Assembly (NCBI GenBank): GCA_024742405.1
Contig: JANSYP010000002.1
Location: forward strand, 372,001-436,000
Length of the DNA: 64,000 bases
Direction: 5' to 3'
Origin: Paracoccaceae bacterium
GTDB taxonomy: Bacteria; Pseudomonadota; Alphaproteobacteria; Rhodobacterales; Rhodobacteraceae
The position numbers were made by a program, and so were the translations under genes. The notes beneath the pieces were generated by a model that saw only the letters and a list, made by a program, of their open reading frames with translations, did not search any database and was not told the origin of the DNA. Of the stretch, positions 17,490 to 25,940 are shown piece by piece. Position 1 is the stretch's first letter. The number at the start of each line of letters is the position of its first letter.

Positions 17490-18083
17490 ATGTCCTGGAC
17501 CGAAGAGCGCGTGGAAATCCTCAAGCGAATGTGGGGCGAAGGCCAGAGCGCCAGCCAGATCGCCAAGGAACTTGGCGGTGTGACCCGCAACGCCGTGATT
17601 GGCAAGGTGCACAGGCTGGGCCTGTCCAACCGCACCCAGACCGGTGCCAAGCCCGACAGCCCGAGCGAGCCCGCCGATGCCGCGGCGCCGCCCCAGGCCG
17701 CGGTCTCGGGCGAGCCCGCGAACACCACCGCACCCCCGGCCAAGGACGCCGCGGCCAAGCAGCCCGCCGCCGTGCCCGTGCCGCGCCCCGTCGTACCGAT
17801 GCGCAAGCCCATCGTGCCGGCCGGTCAGCCGCTGCCACCCCAGCCTTCGCCCAACGAGATCAGCCCGGAGGCGCTCGCCACCCAGCGCGAGATCGAAAAG
17901 CAGGCCAAGCGGCTCACCCTGATGGAGCTTACCGAGCGGACCTGCAAATGGCCCATCGGAGATCCCGCGACCGACGATTTCTGGTTCTGCGGCCTGCCGG
18001 TGCAGTCAGGCAAACCCTATTGCGAGGCCCATGTGAACGTGGCCTTCCAGCCGATGTCCTCGCGCCGGGACCGGCGCCGCTGA
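17490..18083 (+). CDS. gcrA: Cell-cycle regulator GcrA
   Basis: A 197-residue GcrA. The first 45 residues, MSWTEERVEILKRMWGEGQSAS-type helix-turn-helix followed by VTRNAVIGKVHRLGLS, are diagnostic. A Pro/Ala-rich linker leads to the C-terminal domain with TERTCKWPIGDP and WFCGLPVQSGKPYCEAH, which in Caulobacter binds sigma-70 domain 2. GcrA activates cell-cycle genes at promoters carrying CcrM-methylated GANTC sites. ATG 17490 has a GAAAGGG ribosome-binding site; a GTG two codons upstream is less likely. A good sigma-70 promoter precedes it. Confidence 0.97.
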   Translation: MSWTEERVEILKRMWGEGQSASQIAKELGGVTRNAVIGKVHRLGLSNRTQTGAKPDSPSEPADAAAPPQAAVSGEPANTTAPPAKDAAAKQPAAVPVPRPVVPMRKPIVPAGQPLPPQPSPNEISPEALATQREIEKQAKRLTLMELTERTCKWPIGDPATDDFWFCGLPVQSGKPYCEAHVNVAFQPMSSRRDRRR

Positions 18084-18087
18084 CGCA

Positions 18088-18858
18088 ATGCCCGGAGCGC
18101 AGGCGCCAGCCGCCGGACAGGCTTGGTCCGCTGACGGCTATGTCCGGCATGCGGGCTTTGTGTCGTCTCTGGGGCAAGACGCTCTGGTTCTTCTGAACCC
18201 GCAGGCCGGGGAGGACGTGCTCGATCTGGGCTGCGGCGACGGCACTCTGGCGCTTCGGATCATCGAAACCGGCGCTGCGGTGACGGGACTGGAGCCCGAC
18301 CCCTCCATGGCGGCGGCAGCGCGGGCCCGTGGTCTGCGCGTGCTGGAACAGGACGCCCATGCGCCCTTTGGCGACGGGGCCTATGACGCGGTGTTTTCCA
18401 ACGCGGCCCTGCACTGGATGCGTGACCCTGAACAGGTAATCGCCAACGCCCACACGGCCCTGCGCCCCGGCGGGCGCCTGGTGGCAGAGCAGGGCGGGTT
18501 CGGCAATGTCGCCGCTGTGGTCACCGCGCTCCACGGCGCGCTCACCGGCCTCGGTCACGCCACGCCGGAACGCGGACCCTGGGACTTCCCCCGCCCCGAA
18601 GCGCAGCAGGACCGACTGGAGGCCGCCGGGTTCACCGTCACCTCCATCGCACTGATCCCGCGCCCGACGCCCCTTCCCACCGGGATCGCGGGCTGGCTTG
18701 CAACATTCGCCGATCCCTACCTGGCGCACTTGCCCGCTGCCGCGCGTCCGGACGTTCTCAGCCGTACCGAAGCGCTGCTCAGCCCCCTGCGCGACCACAC
18801 GGGAGGCTGGTGGGCGGACTATGTGCGCCTGCGATTCGCCGCAGCAAAGCCTGACTGA
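18088..18858 (+). CDS. Class I SAM-dependent methyltransferase
   Basis: A 256-residue Rossmann methyltransferase. Motif I is VLDLGCGDGTLALRI, motif II GLEPDPSM, and the motif IV region FSNAALHWMRDPEQV with the post-motif ALRPGGRLVAEQGG. The ALHWM segment resembles trans-aconitate 2-methyltransferase (Tam) and malonyl-ACP methyltransferase-like enzymes. It begins four bases after gcrA and is probably cotranscribed, but a cell-cycle role is not evident. The stop codon lies inside a TGAGTC-ATGC-GACTCA inverted repeat holding two GANTC motifs. Confidence 0.85.
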   Translation: MPGAQAPAAGQAWSADGYVRHAGFVSSLGQDALVLLNPQAGEDVLDLGCGDGTLALRIIETGAAVTGLEPDPSMAAAARARGLRVLEQDAHAPFGDGAYDAVFSNAALHWMRDPEQVIANAHTALRPGGRLVAEQGGFGNVAAVVTALHGALTGLGHATPERGPWDFPRPEAQQDRLEAAGFTVTSIALIPRPTPLPTGIAGWLATFADPYLAHLPAAARPDVLSRTEALLSPLRDHTGGWWADYVRLRFAAAKPD

Positions 18859-18980
18859 GTCATGCGACTCAACGGGTGCGCCCCGAACCAGGGCCCTGGG
18901 TACCAGACAGCTGCGGTGAACCAAACTCCAGCTTGGGCGCAACCGGTCGGAGAGGGCCGGAAAGACGCCCGCGCGGACTC
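18856..18980. other. Cluster of three GANTC (CcrM) sites
   Basis: GAGTC at 18857-18861, GACTC at 18866-18870 and GACTC at 18976-18980 lie in or beside the 296-base gap between the methyltransferase and MFS genes. The first two form the arms of an inverted repeat with a four-base spacer. CcrM methylates GANTC in alphaproteobacteria and GcrA reads the methylation state. No gene is seen in the rest of 18859-19154. Confidence 0.5.
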
Positions 18981-19154
18981 AGCGCGCCTGCGCGCGCCAC
19001 CTGTCGTCCGCGCCTCCGTGACGGGTGGTACGGCTCATGTTCAGCACGAGCGCCCCGCGGGAATGACGACACCCGGTCCGAACCCGACCTTCACAGAATT
19101 CTTCTCCGCGGGCCCACCGCTCGGCTATGGTCAAGAAAAACAACGGGGACAGCG

Positions 19155-20408
19155 ATGTCGACAATAGCCAAAATCACCCTGATGTTCGTGGTCTTTGTCG
19201 ATCTGATCGGCCAGGGTCTGGTCTTTCCGATCATCAACACGTTGATCATGGAACCCAGTTCGGGCTTCCTGCCCGAAGGCACATCTACCGGAACGCGCCA
19301 TCTCAACTATGGCCTCGTGATCGGGATGTTCTTTCTGTCCTGGTTCTTCGGTGTGGTCTACGTCGCCAAGGTCTCCGACGCGATCGGGCGCAAGAACGCC
19401 ATGCTGATCTGTCTGGCCGGTGCGCTTCTGGGCTATCTGATCACCATTCTGTCGCTCTACATGGGTAGCCTCTGGATGCTGATCCTGGGCCGTTCGATCA
19501 CGGGTTTCACCGCCGGGAACCAGCCTATCGCCCAGGCCGCTATGATCGATGGCAGCCGCGACGACGCAGAACGCGACCGCAACATGGGCTACATCGTGAC
19601 CGGGGTCAGCTTCGGCCTTGTCGGTGGCCCGCTCATCGGCGCGCTCTTGTCGGACCAGGCCCTGCTGGGCAACTTCGGGAACCTGAAGACACCGTTTTGG
19701 GGCGCATTCGTGCTGGTGGCCATCGCCATCGTTTTGGTCATCGCCTTTTTCCACGACGTTCGGACCGAACGCGAGAAATTCGTCTTCCGCCCGCTCGATG
19801 TCTTCGACAGTCTGTTCAAGATCCGCCACCATCCGCTCGTGATGGAGCTGATGCCGGTCTATGCGCTCTTCATGATCGCCAACGTCACGTTCTATGTCTT
19901 CATCGACAATTACCTGACCAGCGCCTTTGGCTATGGCGTGGTGGGCGGCAGCATCGCCATGGTGGTGATCGGCGTGGCCCTCGCGAGTTCCAGTACCTTC
20001 CTCGTGAAACCTGCGCAGGAGCGGTTCCACAAGCGCACCCTGATCCGCGCATCCCTGATCGTGATGATCGTCGCGATCGCCTGGTTCATCACGACAAAGA
20101 GCGGCCCGGCCTCCTTCGTGGCGCCCTTTTTCTTCTACCTGCTCTTCGGCATCTCCTACCCCACATTGTTGGGGCTCTTTTCCGGCAGCGTCGACGCCGA
20201 GTATCAGGGGTGGGTCATGGGTGTGACGACGGCAGTGTTCTGCCTGGCCGGCGGGGTCATGTCGCTGATCGGCGGCTGGCTGATGAGCATAGACATCAAG
20301 CTTCCGTTCTACATCGCCGGGGCCGCCGCTGTGCTCGGCCTGCTAGCGATGAGCCCCACCTGGCGCAGTCAGCGCATACGCGAAATGGTAGACGCCGGAC
20401 CGCAGTAG
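19155..20408 (+). CDS. MFS transporter (tetracycline-resistance-protein-like, 12 TM)
   Basis: A 417-residue major facilitator. About 12 membrane helices are visible. The loop 2-3 motif is present as VAKVSDAIGRKNAMLICLAG and helix 4-5 carries LGRSITGFTAGNQPIAQAAMIDGS and YIVTGVSFGLVGGPLIGALL, typical of the DHA1/Tet-like group. The inter-lobe loop contains FRPLDVFDSLFKIRHHPL. It is probably a proton-driven exporter; the substrate cannot be told. ATG 19155 has a GGGGAC ribosome-binding site. It stands alone downstream of a gap with GANTC sites. Confidence 0.88.
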   Translation: MSTIAKITLMFVVFVDLIGQGLVFPIINTLIMEPSSGFLPEGTSTGTRHLNYGLVIGMFFLSWFFGVVYVAKVSDAIGRKNAMLICLAGALLGYLITILSLYMGSLWMLILGRSITGFTAGNQPIAQAAMIDGSRDDAERDRNMGYIVTGVSFGLVGGPLIGALLSDQALLGNFGNLKTPFWGAFVLVAIAIVLVIAFFHDVRTEREKFVFRPLDVFDSLFKIRHHPLVMELMPVYALFMIANVTFYVFIDNYLTSAFGYGVVGGSIAMVVIGVALASSSTFLVKPAQERFHKRTLIRASLIVMIVAIAWFITTKSGPASFVAPFFFYLLFGISYPTLLGLFSGSVDAEYQGWVMGVTTAVFCLAGGVMSLIGGWLMSIDIKLPFYIAGAAAVLGLLAMSPTWRSQRIREMVDAGPQ

Positions 20409-20843
20409 GGTCCTGCCCGGAAATCATCGGGTGCGAGCATCGAAACCCATGGGGTATGAAGAGCGATCGGTTTTGGCTTGATCGGCAAGCCGCCGGCGCG
20501 GTCTCGACCTTTCTGACACAAGTGCCGTCGCAGACCACCTGTCAATCGCGGGCGGATCTAGAGAGGTGTCCCCGTCATCGATTGCAACGCGTGACGGAGG
20601 TCCAAAACCGGGGGCGCATGGGCGCCGAAATGGCTTCTTGAGCGGTCACCTGCCACTGGTTCGAATGCGGTCGAAAACGAAACGATCTTGCGCGGACCCA
20701 GGATGGCCCGAACGCCAATTACAAAGATCAAACGGCGATTATGATCTCCGCTCGGCGAAACGCGCGGGGCGGGGGGCGCGGGCTACTTCAGCGCCCATCG
20801 TTTCGCCTTGCGCGTGGGTCCCCTCACTGTCCGCTTCAGGGCT
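20409..20843. other. 435-base gap, mostly without recognisable genes
   Basis: Between the MFS gene and the convergent amidohydrolase gene. Apart from a possible transposase remnant at 20456-20540 and an AT-richer patch near 20705-20750, no gene, hairpin terminator or repeat could be supported. Confidence 0.6.
20456..20540 (+). mobile_element. Possible remnant of an IS5-type transposase N-terminus
   Basis: Reading from ATG 20456 gives MKSDRFWLDRQ, which resembles the SDRFWLxDRQ opening of IS5-group transposases as I recall them. After that the frame loses the expected pattern, and no terminal inverted repeats or full transposase are seen. If real it is a small decayed fragment. Confidence 0.3.
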
Positions 20844-21668
20844 TCACGGTCGAATGCGGGGCTCTTGCAAGCGCGGAGCCTCGTGGGGTTCGCGCGCCTG
20901 GATCCCGTACAAGGCCGGCGCCGAATGGTCGTCTGAGAGCTCCCCCCAGTTGCGCGCAACCTGACAGGCTTTGTCATAGTCCATCCGGTCTTCATGCTGC
21001 GTATGGGGCCAGTCACTGCCCCAGACGACGTGGTGCGCCGGCAGGATTGACAGCAGCGTTCTCGCATGGGGACGCACGTCGAAAGACGTCCGGTAGGGGG
21101 CGGAGAACTTGACGTAGAGGTTTGACAGGTCGCCGAGCCTGCCGACGGCCCGGATCATCGGGTCATTGGCGGGCTCGGGCTCCGATGGCAGGCCGAAATG
21201 GTCGACGACCAACCTGATCCCCTGATCGCAAAGGGGCGCCAGCGCCGGCGCGAGACGAGGTCCCTCGAGATGTATCTCGAGATGAAGGTTCCTGTCGCGC
21301 AAACGCCTGAAGAAGGTTTGCGTCTGCTTGGCGGTCACGTCGGGAATTTGGGCCCCGCGAACAAGGTTCCAGCGCACCCCGCGAATCCCGGAGCGCACCA
21401 GGCGATCCAGCGCGTCTTCGCGCACGTCCAGCGGAACGACCGCGACACCCACGAAACGTCTGCGGTCCAGTTTCGCCAATGCCGCGCAGAGTTCGGAGTT
21501 ATCCGTCCCGAGAAAGCTGACCTGCACGATCACACCGCCGTTGATCCCGTGCCGCTGATGATGCGCCAACCAGTCCGCCAAGGGCGCGGGCGCTTTGGGC
21601 GAATAGCGGGCGCCCGAAATTGCAACAGTCTTCTCAAAGACATGCGCGTGGCAATCGAACTGAAGCAT
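20844..21668 (-). CDS. Amidohydrolase-2 family metal-dependent hydrolase (PDC lactonase-like)
   Basis: A 274-residue TIM-barrel hydrolase. DCHAHVFE near the N-terminus gives the HxH pair, LEIHLEG and LVVDHFG supply further His positions, and VVWGSDWPHTQ the catalytic Asp. This arrangement is that of the PF04909 group, including 2-pyrone-4,6-dicarboxylate lactonase (LigI) and 4-sulfomuconolactone hydrolase. It probably hydrolyses a lactone or decarboxylates a dicarboxylate. It is divergent from the GntR regulator, next to the TctCBA transporter, so I infer it processes the imported carboxylate. The C-terminus beyond ALYGIQ is longer than usual and Pro/Arg-rich. Confidence 0.8.
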   Translation of the reverse strand: MLQFDCHAHVFEKTVAISGARYSPKAPAPLADWLAHHQRHGINGGVIVQVSFLGTDNSELCAALAKLDRRRFVGVAVVPLDVREDALDRLVRSGIRGVRWNLVRGAQIPDVTAKQTQTFFRRLRDRNLHLEIHLEGPRLAPALAPLCDQGIRLVVDHFGLPSEPEPANDPMIRAVGRLGDLSNLYVKFSAPYRTSFDVRPHARTLLSILPAHHVVWGSDWPHTQHEDRMDYDKACQVARNWGELSDDHSAPALYGIQAREPHEAPRLQEPRIRP

Positions 21669-21694
21669 TCTGTAGCCCCCTCAATTCATATATA

Positions 21695-21718
21695 TGACTA
21701 GTTGACTAATTGAATCAA
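21695..21718. promoter_or_regulatory. Candidate GntR operator: three 8-base direct repeats
   Basis: TGACTAGT, TGACTAAT and TGAATCAA stand head to tail in the AT-rich 81-base gap between the amidohydrolase and GntR genes. A TAGT-TG-ACTA inverted repeat is embedded in them. The position fits control of both divergent transcripts by the adjacent GntR protein. This is inference. Confidence 0.5.
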
Positions 21719-21749
21719 TCTCGTTTAGCCTCGAAAGGGGAGGAAATTC

Positions 21750-22481
21750 ATGACCACAGGTTTCACAGCCGCGGACAACCGGCTTCCGGCCTATGCCCGG
21801 TTGCGCGACACGCTTGCTGCACGCATCGCCCGGGGCGAGTGGACAGCAGAGGAACCGATCCCGTCCGAAGCCCGGTTGGCGCGGGAATACGGCCTGTCGG
21901 TCGGCACTGTGCGAAAGGGCGTCGATGGACTGGTGGGCGAAGGCCTGCTGGAGCGGCGGCAAGGGTCCGGCACCTACGTCCGCGCACCCTCTTTTGACGC
22001 TTCGCTGTTCCGGTTCTTCCAACTGCGCGAGGCCGATGGTTCTGCGCTGTCGATCCCGTCCAGCCAGCTGATCCTGCGCAGTGTCACGACTGCGCCGGAC
22101 GAAGCTTCCGAGGCGCTTGGCACCCGGGACGTCATCAAGATCGTGCGCCTGCGCAGCCTGTCCGATCTGCCGGTGCTGTTTGAAGAGATCTACATTCCGG
22201 CCAAGAAATTCGCAGGCTTCGAGAAGCTGCCGGAGGCGAGCTTCGGCCCGCTTCTCTATCCGCTCTACTTCGAAAAGTTCGGCGTGCTGGTGAAGCGCGC
22301 CACCGATGATCTGGCGTTTGGGCGTGCCGACGTGAACACGGCGCAGCAGCTTCGGCTCAAGAAAAGCGATCCGCTCGCCGTCATCCGGCGCACCGCCTTC
22401 GATATCGAGGATACCCCGGTCGAGTGGCGGATCGCACAAGGCAGCGCCGCGCAGTTCCGCTACCGCAGCGAAATCACCTGA
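21750..22481 (+). CDS. GntR/HutC-family transcriptional regulator (UTRA domain)
   Basis: A 243-residue regulator. The N-terminal winged helix contains YARLRDTLAARIARGEW, IPSEARLAREYGLSVGTVRKGVDGLVGEGLLERRQGSGTYV, the standard GntR recognition region. The C-terminal UTRA effector domain follows (IKIVRLRSLSDLPVLFEEIYIP). The start ATG 21750 has a strong GGGGAGGA ribosome-binding site. It heads a set of tctC, tctB and tctA and is divergent from an amidohydrolase, so it most likely controls uptake and breakdown of an organic acid and binds the repeats in the gap. Confidence 0.93.
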   Translation: MTTGFTAADNRLPAYARLRDTLAARIARGEWTAEEPIPSEARLAREYGLSVGTVRKGVDGLVGEGLLERRQGSGTYVRAPSFDASLFRFFQLREADGSALSIPSSQLILRSVTTAPDEASEALGTRDVIKIVRLRSLSDLPVLFEEIYIPAKKFAGFEKLPEASFGPLLYPLYFEKFGVLVKRATDDLAFGRADVNTAQQLRLKKSDPLAVIRRTAFDIEDTPVEWRIAQGSAAQFRYRSEIT

Positions 22482-22509
22482 CATGCCGAACCTCTATGGG
22501 AGAAGAACC

Positions 22510-23460
22510 ATGACCATAAAGACGACCCTTGTGGGCCTCGCGGCCGCTGCTGCGCTGGCCACACCCGCCCTTGCGGAATACCCTGAGCGTGCCATCGAAC
22601 TGACGATCCCCGCAGGCGCGGGCGGCGGCACCGACACCAGCGCGCGCAAGCTGGCGATCCTGCTGGAGGAGGCGCTCGGCACCTCCATTGCCGTTCTGAA
22701 CGTGGGCGGCGGTGGCGGCTCGGTCGGCGCATCGCAGTTCATGCAGGCCAAGCCGGATGGCTACTCCCTTTTTGCGACATGGAACAGCCCGCTGACGACG
22801 GTGCCACAGGTACAGAACGTCGCCTATTCGCTGGACAGCTTCACACCCATCGCCTCCACGTCCGAGACGGCCTACACGCTTTGCGTCAAGGCCGATTTCC
22901 CGGCCGATGATGGCGCGGGCTTTCTCGAAGAGCTGGCGGCGAACCCTGCCAAATACACCTATGGCAACGACGGCATCGGCGGCACCATGCAGCTTGCTGC
23001 CGAGCGGATATTCCAGACCAAGGGGATCGAGGCGATCGCCATCCCCTTCGGAGGCGCAGGCGAGACTTTGCAGAACTTCCTCGGCGGTCACGTTGACATC
23101 TATGGTGGCTCGATCTCGACCGTTCTGCCCTACGTGGAAACCGGCGAAGCCAAATGCCTGCTCGTGACGTCGGCGGCGGATGTGCCCGCGCTTCCGCAGG
23201 CCTCGGGCCTCGAAGCGCTTGGTATGGGCGACAAGGAGACACTGCTGTGGCGGGCGATCCTTGGGCCAAAGGATATGGACCCGGCCATCGTTGAATTGCT
23301 GGCCGACACCATCGAAGCCTCCGTGAACGATCCGGGCTATGTCGAGTTCCTTGCGACCAAGGGCGAGGTGCCCAACGTGGTCAAGGGCGATGACCTTGGC
23401 ACCCGTCTGCAGGCCGAGTTCGACGCGCTGGCTCAGGTGTCCAAAGGCCTCGGCCTGTAA
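22510..23460 (+). CDS. tctC: Tripartite tricarboxylate transporter substrate-binding protein (Bug family)
   Basis: A 316-residue periplasmic binding protein with a signal peptide (MTIKTTLVGLAAAAALATPALA). The family opening YPERAIELTIPAGAGGGTDTSAR is followed by VLNVGGGGGSVGASQFMQAKPDGYSL and YGNDGIGG. These are classic Bug/TctC features, with the ligand carboxylate bound by the two loops. It starts 28 bases after gntR and precedes tctB and tctA. Members bind citrate, dicarboxylates, aromatic acids or amides, and the ligand here is not predictable. Confidence 0.93.
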   Translation: MTIKTTLVGLAAAAALATPALAEYPERAIELTIPAGAGGGTDTSARKLAILLEEALGTSIAVLNVGGGGGSVGASQFMQAKPDGYSLFATWNSPLTTVPQVQNVAYSLDSFTPIASTSETAYTLCVKADFPADDGAGFLEELAANPAKYTYGNDGIGGTMQLAAERIFQTKGIEAIAIPFGGAGETLQNFLGGHVDIYGGSISTVLPYVETGEAKCLLVTSAADVPALPQASGLEALGMGDKETLLWRAILGPKDMDPAIVELLADTIEASVNDPGYVEFLATKGEVPNVVKGDDLGTRLQAEFDALAQVSKGLGL

Positions 23461-23463
23461 GAC

Positions 23464-23913
23464 ATGGAACGCCGTCAGGATATCGTCCTTGGAGCCGTGT
23501 TCACGGCTCTGGGCATCGCCGCTGCATGGATGGCAACGTCCTACAGCGGCGCCGGAGGACTCTATCCGATGGTGCTGGGCGTTATCCTGACGCTTCTCGG
23601 CGCAGTCGTGGCCGCACGGGCCATTCGGTCCGGCGCTGACAAGGAACGCGTCTTGATCGGGGCGCCGGTCAAGATGGTCACCGCAATTGCAGCCGGCGCG
23701 CTCTATGTGGCACTGGTGGTGCCGCTGGGGTTCTACACGGCCTCTTTCCTGCTGATGCTGTTCCTGCCCATCGCATTGGGTTTCCGGCAAGGGCTCTATG
23801 CCCTGATCGTGGCGGTGGTGTTCATGGGCCTCGTGTATCTCGTTTTTTCGGTCCTGCTGGAAAAGCCCCTCCCGCGCGAGGCGCTGGTGTCGCTCTTCGG
23901 AACAGGCGGCTGA
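23464..23913 (+). CDS. tctB: Tripartite tricarboxylate transporter small membrane subunit
   Basis: A 149-residue protein with four hydrophobic segments, as expected for TctB: RRQDIVLGAVFTALGIAAAWM, GGLYPMVLGVILTLLGAVVAA, KMVTAIAAGALYVALVVPLGF and a C-terminal pair. The sequence is poorly conserved in this family; identification rests on size, topology and position between tctC and tctA. Gaps to both neighbours are 3 bases and 1 base. Confidence 0.9.
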   Translation: MERRQDIVLGAVFTALGIAAAWMATSYSGAGGLYPMVLGVILTLLGAVVAARAIRSGADKERVLIGAPVKMVTAIAAGALYVALVVPLGFYTASFLLMLFLPIALGFRQGLYALIVAVVFMGLVYLVFSVLLEKPLPREALVSLFGTGG

Positions 23914-23914
23914 C

Positions 23915-25411
23915 ATGGATTTCTATGTCAGCGCGCTCGCCAATGTCCTGACGTTCGGTCCCCTTGCCGCCATGATCGGGGCGACTCTTCTGGGAGTCTT
24001 CATCGGCGCGCTTCCCGGCCTGAACCCGGTGATGGCAATCGCGCTCCTGCTGCCGTTGACCTATTCGATGGAACCGCTTGTGGCCCTTGCCATGGTTGCC
24101 GGCATCTACAATGGGTCGATGTATGGCGGTGCGATCCCGGCGATCCTGCTGCGCATCCCCGGCACTCCGGCCTCTATCGCCACCACCTTCGATGGCTTCC
24201 CGATGGCCGACAAGGGCGAAGCGGCCAAGGCCCTGAAGATCGCCTGCTGGTCTTCTGCCGTCGGCGGAATAGCCAGTGCCATCGCCCTGATGACCGTTGG
24301 TCCGCTTCTGGCCCGCGTAACCCTCTTCTTTGGACCGGCCGAGTATTTCTGGATCGCGATCTTCGGCATGGCGTCCGTCGGCGTCATGGTCGGCTCCGAT
24401 CCGATCAAGGGCATCATGGCCGCAGTTCTGGGCCTGCTGATCGGCACGATGGGCATCGACAGTCTGTCGGGTCAGGCACGCTACACGTTCGAACAGACAT
24501 GGCTCTTGGGCGGGCTCGACCTGATCGTCGTTCTCGTGGGCCTCTACGCGCTGCCACCTGTCCTGCAACTGGCCGAGAAATGCGACCTCAAGGGGCTGTC
24601 CGCCGCGCAGCTCAAGCTGACCGACGTGCCGTTCAAGAGGGGTGAAATCAGGGGGCTTTTTCCGACATGGCTCCGCTCCTCCGGCATTGGCATCAGTGTC
24701 GGCATCCTGCCCGGCGCAGGGGGCAACATCGCGGCCTTTCTCAGCTACAACGCCGCCAAGAACGCGTCGAAAGAGCCGGACAGTTTCGGCAAGGGCAACC
24801 CGCAAGGCGTCGCCGCAGCCGAATGCGGCAACAACGCGGATAACGCGGCCTCGATGATTCCGGCCTTGTCACTGGGAATTCCCGGCAATGTGGTGGCAGC
24901 CCTCGTGCTCAGCGCCCTGACCATCCACGGGCTGCAACCGGGTCCGCAGCTGTTCCACCAGAACCCCGGCCTCGTGGGTGGGTTCATGATGGAAATGCTG
25001 ATCACGTCCTTGCTGATCTTCTTGCTGGGCGGCGCCGTGGCCACCCGCGTGTTCGCACAATTCCAACGGCTGCCCGGTGTGCTGTTGGTCCCCTCGATCC
25101 TGATCCTGATGTGTGTGGGAGTCTACGTCATCAACGGCAGGCCGGTTGACCTCTGGGTGATGCTTGCCGCGGGCGTCGCCGGCTACTTCCTCGAAAAGGT
25201 GAATGTCCCGCTGGCGCCGATTATCCTGGGCATGATCCTCGGGCCCATGGCCGAGCAAAGCGTGCGCCGCGCGCTGTTGATCAGCCGCGGCGATGCGACG
25301 GAGCTGTTGACGCGGCCGATTTCCGCGACGCTCGCGATTGCGACCCTCCTGATGATCACATGGCCGATCGTAAAGGCGATGCGCAGCAGGCGAGCCGCGG
25401 CCAGGACGTGA
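23915..25411 (+). CDS. tctA: Tripartite tricarboxylate transporter large membrane subunit
   Basis: A 498-residue TctA with about 12 membrane segments. Conserved blocks are ALPGLNPVMAIALLLPLTYSM, YGGAIPAILLRIPGTPASIATTFDGFPMADKGEAAKAL, VGILPGAGGNIAAFLSYNAAK and ADNAASMIPALSLGIPGNVVAALVLSAL. It forms the secondary transporter core with TctB and takes substrate from TctC using an ion gradient. It is the last gene of the operon; no catabolic enzyme follows. Confidence 0.95.
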   Translation: MDFYVSALANVLTFGPLAAMIGATLLGVFIGALPGLNPVMAIALLLPLTYSMEPLVALAMVAGIYNGSMYGGAIPAILLRIPGTPASIATTFDGFPMADKGEAAKALKIACWSSAVGGIASAIALMTVGPLLARVTLFFGPAEYFWIAIFGMASVGVMVGSDPIKGIMAAVLGLLIGTMGIDSLSGQARYTFEQTWLLGGLDLIVVLVGLYALPPVLQLAEKCDLKGLSAAQLKLTDVPFKRGEIRGLFPTWLRSSGIGISVGILPGAGGNIAAFLSYNAAKNASKEPDSFGKGNPQGVAAAECGNNADNAASMIPALSLGIPGNVVAALVLSALTIHGLQPGPQLFHQNPGLVGGFMMEMLITSLLIFLLGGAVATRVFAQFQRLPGVLLVPSILILMCVGVYVINGRPVDLWVMLAAGVAGYFLEKVNVPLAPIILGMILGPMAEQSVRRALLISRGDATELLTRPISATLAIATLLMITWPIVKAMRSRRAAART

Positions 25412-25940
25412 CCCGCAGCCGGAAGGTGAAGACCAGCGTCTGCTCCCCCGAGGCTGGTGGGACGACTGTCCTTGGTTGTGGTGCAAAAAACCCCCGGTTC
25501 GGACCCACAATGTCCCAAAGGCCCTGGAAACGATCTCGAACCTGGGATCCGAGATCGATCGCGTGGTTTCGCACCACCCGCCCCAGGAGGAGGTTTCGAA
25601 GAGTCTCGCCATGTCCCCACCCGCGGGCGGCCTGAAGCTCCAGTCGGTGCACATCTGAATGCCGACTGCCCGGCGGACCCGGGCCGCCGCCCCAAGGCGC
25701 ACCGGGCAGGCGATCCGGTTGGCGCGGCCCATTGCGGCCACAGCCGGTCCGCAGGCGGCCGTGGACGGCGCCGCGGGCGCGCCCCATGGCGGAGTTTCGG
25801 GCCGGGGACCTTACCCTGCTCTCTGTCCTTGCCTCTTGCTGCCATCGCCACCCCCACAAACCGGCGCGCAAGCCATTGGAATTCTCTATTGATCAATCGC
25901 CGCATGGAAACCCCCGTCGCGCTGAGCTAGCCAAAACGCC
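25412..25940. other. 529-base gap without a supported gene
   Basis: No domain-bearing reading frame was recognised on either strand. The last 70 bases become AT-rich and contain the palindrome ATTGATCAAT at 25888-25897, a plausible promoter or operator region for the copper cluster. A short frame on plus (25476-25658) encodes 60 residues unlike anything I recognise. Confidence 0.6.

Noticed and set aside
19131-20030. A 299-residue minus-strand frame over the MFS gene
   Set aside because: Shadow; the translation is rich in His, Asp and Glu as expected from antisense of membrane-protein codons.
22474-23916. A 480-residue minus-strand frame over tctC and tctB
   Set aside because: Shadow of two well-supported genes on the plus strand; no start signal or domain.
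25485-25510. A GGTTCGGACCC stretch resembling a tRNA T-arm
   Set aside because: No matching T-stem, anticodon arm or acceptor stem could be found around it.
25476-25658. A 60-residue frame in the gap before the copper cluster
   Set aside because: TTG-started, no ribosome-binding site, no recognisable domain; kept only as part of the gap description.
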